A DNA stretch of 64,000 bases from the NCBI RefSeq assembly GCF_048771995.1, contig NC_133063.1:26616810-26680809 (forward strand). Direction: 5' to 3'. Below the pieces are notes generated by a model that ran no database searches, was not told the DNA's origin, and saw nothing but the letters and a program-made list of their open reading frames with translations. Shown piece by piece: positions 61,881 through 64,000 of this stretch. Both the position numbers and the translations under genes were made by a program. Source of the stretch: Taeniopygia guttata (lineage: Eukaryota > Chordata > Aves > Passeriformes > Estrildidae). How positions within the stretch are numbered: position 1 is the first letter of the stretch; each line of letters starts with the position of its first letter.

Positions 61881-62680
61881 AGAACTAAATGTATTCTAGT
61901 GTGAGCAAATTCCAATGGATCTGGCATATATTCCCTGCTTTGCAGCTTTGCAGCGTGCATGACAATGAGTTTGCAAAATTCTTGTAGAAGTTGATTTTGT
62001 AACAGGATCTTCTTACATACACAAGAGGTAACAAGAGCAGGGTTCATGGCTCTGTGCTTAGCCATAATTGATACAGGTCTGTGAGCTGGGTATGCACGTA
62101 CCTGTGCCAGTCAGCGAAGTCCTGGTCTGTAGAAAGGCATTAGAAAGCTATCTCACCACAGACAGGTGTGTGCTTTAGGATCAGATCAATCAATTTTTCA
62201 TCTGCACTGCTTAGGCAGACCCTAAACACAAGAAACATATCACTTTCAAGGTTTTCCTTGAAAGCTTACACCCCATCTTCATTTAGTTGTCAGAAATCTT
62301 TGTGAAGTCAGCCATCTTGTTGAAATCTTGTTTTGCCCCAATGTTTGTTTTCCTGTTTCACTTTGTGAGACTGATATTCTTGCCAGCCAATCCCCTTGTC
62401 TGACCTTCCACATTTCTCACTGTTGCAATACCATTCTATTCACCTTGTTATCACATTTCTCAGTTGTCTTGCTAGCAAACGCAAGTCAAGACTCATCATA
62501 CAAGTCACAGCATCACCCCTTTAGTCTGCAGCTGTCTCATTCTGGCCAACCCAAAAGCTCAGAAAGTTTCTCCCAGGGAATATCACCTTCAGTCCAAGCT
62601 GTCTCTGGAGCCTCATGTTCAAGTCCTGATTAATGTCAAGGATATTGTTTTCAGTAGCATGGACCCTATTCCATGACACA
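61881..62680. other. non-coding DNA between the two 43-bp repeats
   Basis: No gene recognised; a 101-codon plus-strand frame at 62,328-62,633 lacks domain support. Confidence 0.5.
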
Positions 62681-62723
62681 TGTACCTATCAGGATTTTTT
62701 ACTACATATAGCAGCACACAGGG
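62681..62723. repeat. 43-bp dispersed exact repeat, copy 2
   Basis: Same orientation as copy 1, 1,389 bp apart, in DNA without a recognised transposon; probably the source copy. Confidence 0.95.
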
Positions 62724-64000
62724 AGAGCTCAACCCTGATCCCCATATTTTTAAACTAAAAGATAGGTCTACAAAAATAACAGAAGGCCAAATTTCCTTAT
62801 CATGTCTTTTCCAGGAATGAATTTCATACCGAGAAATGCCACTTTTCCAAATGATTGCTGGCTACTCTATGGAATAATTATGCAGCCTGCAGAAGGATGC
62901 AGAGCTTGTAAAATCTGCTGCACATACCAGTGTGTTTTTTCCAAGGCTCTTTTTCATTCAACTTTTTTTGGATATAGATGAGATAATTCATCCTAATTTT
63001 AATGTGGTATGCATCTGGTTTTCTTGTTTCAAAAAGAATTTGGAAGATACCCATTTCCACATTTAGAAAAAATATACCTAAATATATTCTTTGCACTCCT
63101 ATTTCTGAGTCCAGCATACTTTGAAGGGATGATTTAACAACAAAACCAGGTTGTTTTACATCTACGGTTGAGGGGGGAGAATGTGTTAAAATAATTCTTT
63201 GGGAATGTCCTATGGCCATAATTCTTAATTCTTCATTGTCTCTAATATTCTCCTTCTAAAGTCTGTTCTCATAAATGATTGCTGTGGTGAAATGGCTGTG
63301 AGCCAAAACTGGGAAACAGAACATATTTCTCCAAGTCTTATCCATTTCCTGGGTCCATAACAGTGATGTATTTGTGTCCAGAAGAGTGGTGGATGGGGAG
63401 GGAAAATGACTGGATATGTTGGTCTCCTGCTAAAAAAAATCTTGTTAATACAGTAGATAGTAAGAGCAGCTGTACCAGGATATTATACCAAAGGGCATAC
63501 TGACAAATCCATGAGCTCCTTCTCCTGTAGTGTCAGTACTTTCAGAGTTTACTTTCCAAAAATCTTGATGAAATGGTCAGATTTCTATATAATAATTTAT
63601 AAAACTGTCCTTCCAAACAAAATCCCCTCCCATTTTAAATTTTACTGGAATCCCATTTAGCTTGCTGATTATCGTAGAGTTCTCACAAATGCTCTTAACA
63701 ATGGAACAAATTAAAATGTTTGACATGGCAACTTCACTGAGAAACCCACAGATTCTGCAAGGCTTCCCTCAACTACCCTTAGGACTTGGCATCTTTGCTA
63801 CACAGTGCTTTTCATCTGTTTAATTGTCCTTGATGTAAAATGGAAGGTTGTTGAAAAAGGTTTTATTCTATTATCTCTCCGCTAACTAAAGTCCACATTT
63901 TCCATATACCTCTATTACCCATTTGCTATACACACTGCCCTAATCATTACTTCAGTAATTTACTTCATCTCTGTATTACAAGTAAAGTAAATTATTTCCA
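62724..64000. other. non-coding DNA to window end
   Basis: AT-rich; no gene recognised. A 113-codon minus-strand frame at 62,878-63,219 has no domain or splice support. Confidence 0.5.

Noticed and set aside
61625-62065. 146-codon minus-strand frame
   Set aside because: Mostly CR1 3' UTR read through, not coding sequence.
1-64000. tRNA, rRNA, mitochondrial insertions, CRISPR or prokaryotic operons
   Set aside because: No cloverleaf, rRNA wording, mitochondrial gene order or spaced identical repeats were seen on reading both strands.

Overview
This window is vertebrate nuclear DNA and almost certainly from a bird. The diagnostic evidence is several 3' ends of the avian LINE family CR1, with a degenerate ATTCTATG-type tail and the usual 3' UTR wording. 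There are also six probable avian endogenous-retrovirus LTRs, some resembling types common in passerines. Most of the sequence is AT-rich, CpG-poor non-coding DNA. I see no bacterial genes, rRNA, tRNA or CRISPR.

Layout. At 0-5 kb there are two possible plus-strand exons, at 1320-1432 and an ATG-containing first exon ending at 4947, neither of a recognised gene. At 8.4-28.3 kb the best-supported reading is one minus-strand transcription unit. It has a CpG-island promoter with a TATA box near 28.30 kb, a splice donor at 28.20 kb, a possible 78-bp coding exon at 13,484-13,561, and a terminal coding exon at 9,968-10,090 with a strong acceptor. A 3' UTR of about 1.5 kb then leads to an AATAAA signal at 8,431. 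I could not identify the gene. Its intronic space holds three sites where an acceptor directly abuts a donor (20,842, 17,343 and 12,756), which is the arrangement of recursive splice sites.

The CpG island (about 28.4-30.2 kb) contains a CA microsatellite, polypurine/polypyrimidine and G-run tracts, and a 12-bp minisatellite split in two by a minus-strand solo LTR.

From 30 to 64 kb the window looks intergenic or intronic. It holds three same-strand LTRs packed into 38.3-40.65 kb, LTRs at 56.06-56.65 kb and about 59.8-60.2 kb, and CR1 fragments at 43.0, 44.3, 45.6-46.1, 47.8-48.15, 52.07-52.64 and 61.26-61.88 kb. Two show unusual rearrangements: tail-to-tail CR1 copies with a 38-bp tandem duplication, and a CR1 carrying an exact 43-bp copy of a sequence 1.39 kb away.

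Limits. Exon calls rest on reading frames and splice-site wording alone. Mobile-element calls rest on recognising family wording, and LTR edges are approximate unless stated. I found no clearly new biological system. The strongest leads are the unidentified minus-strand gene with its possible recursive splice sites and the LTR-split minisatellite in its promoter.
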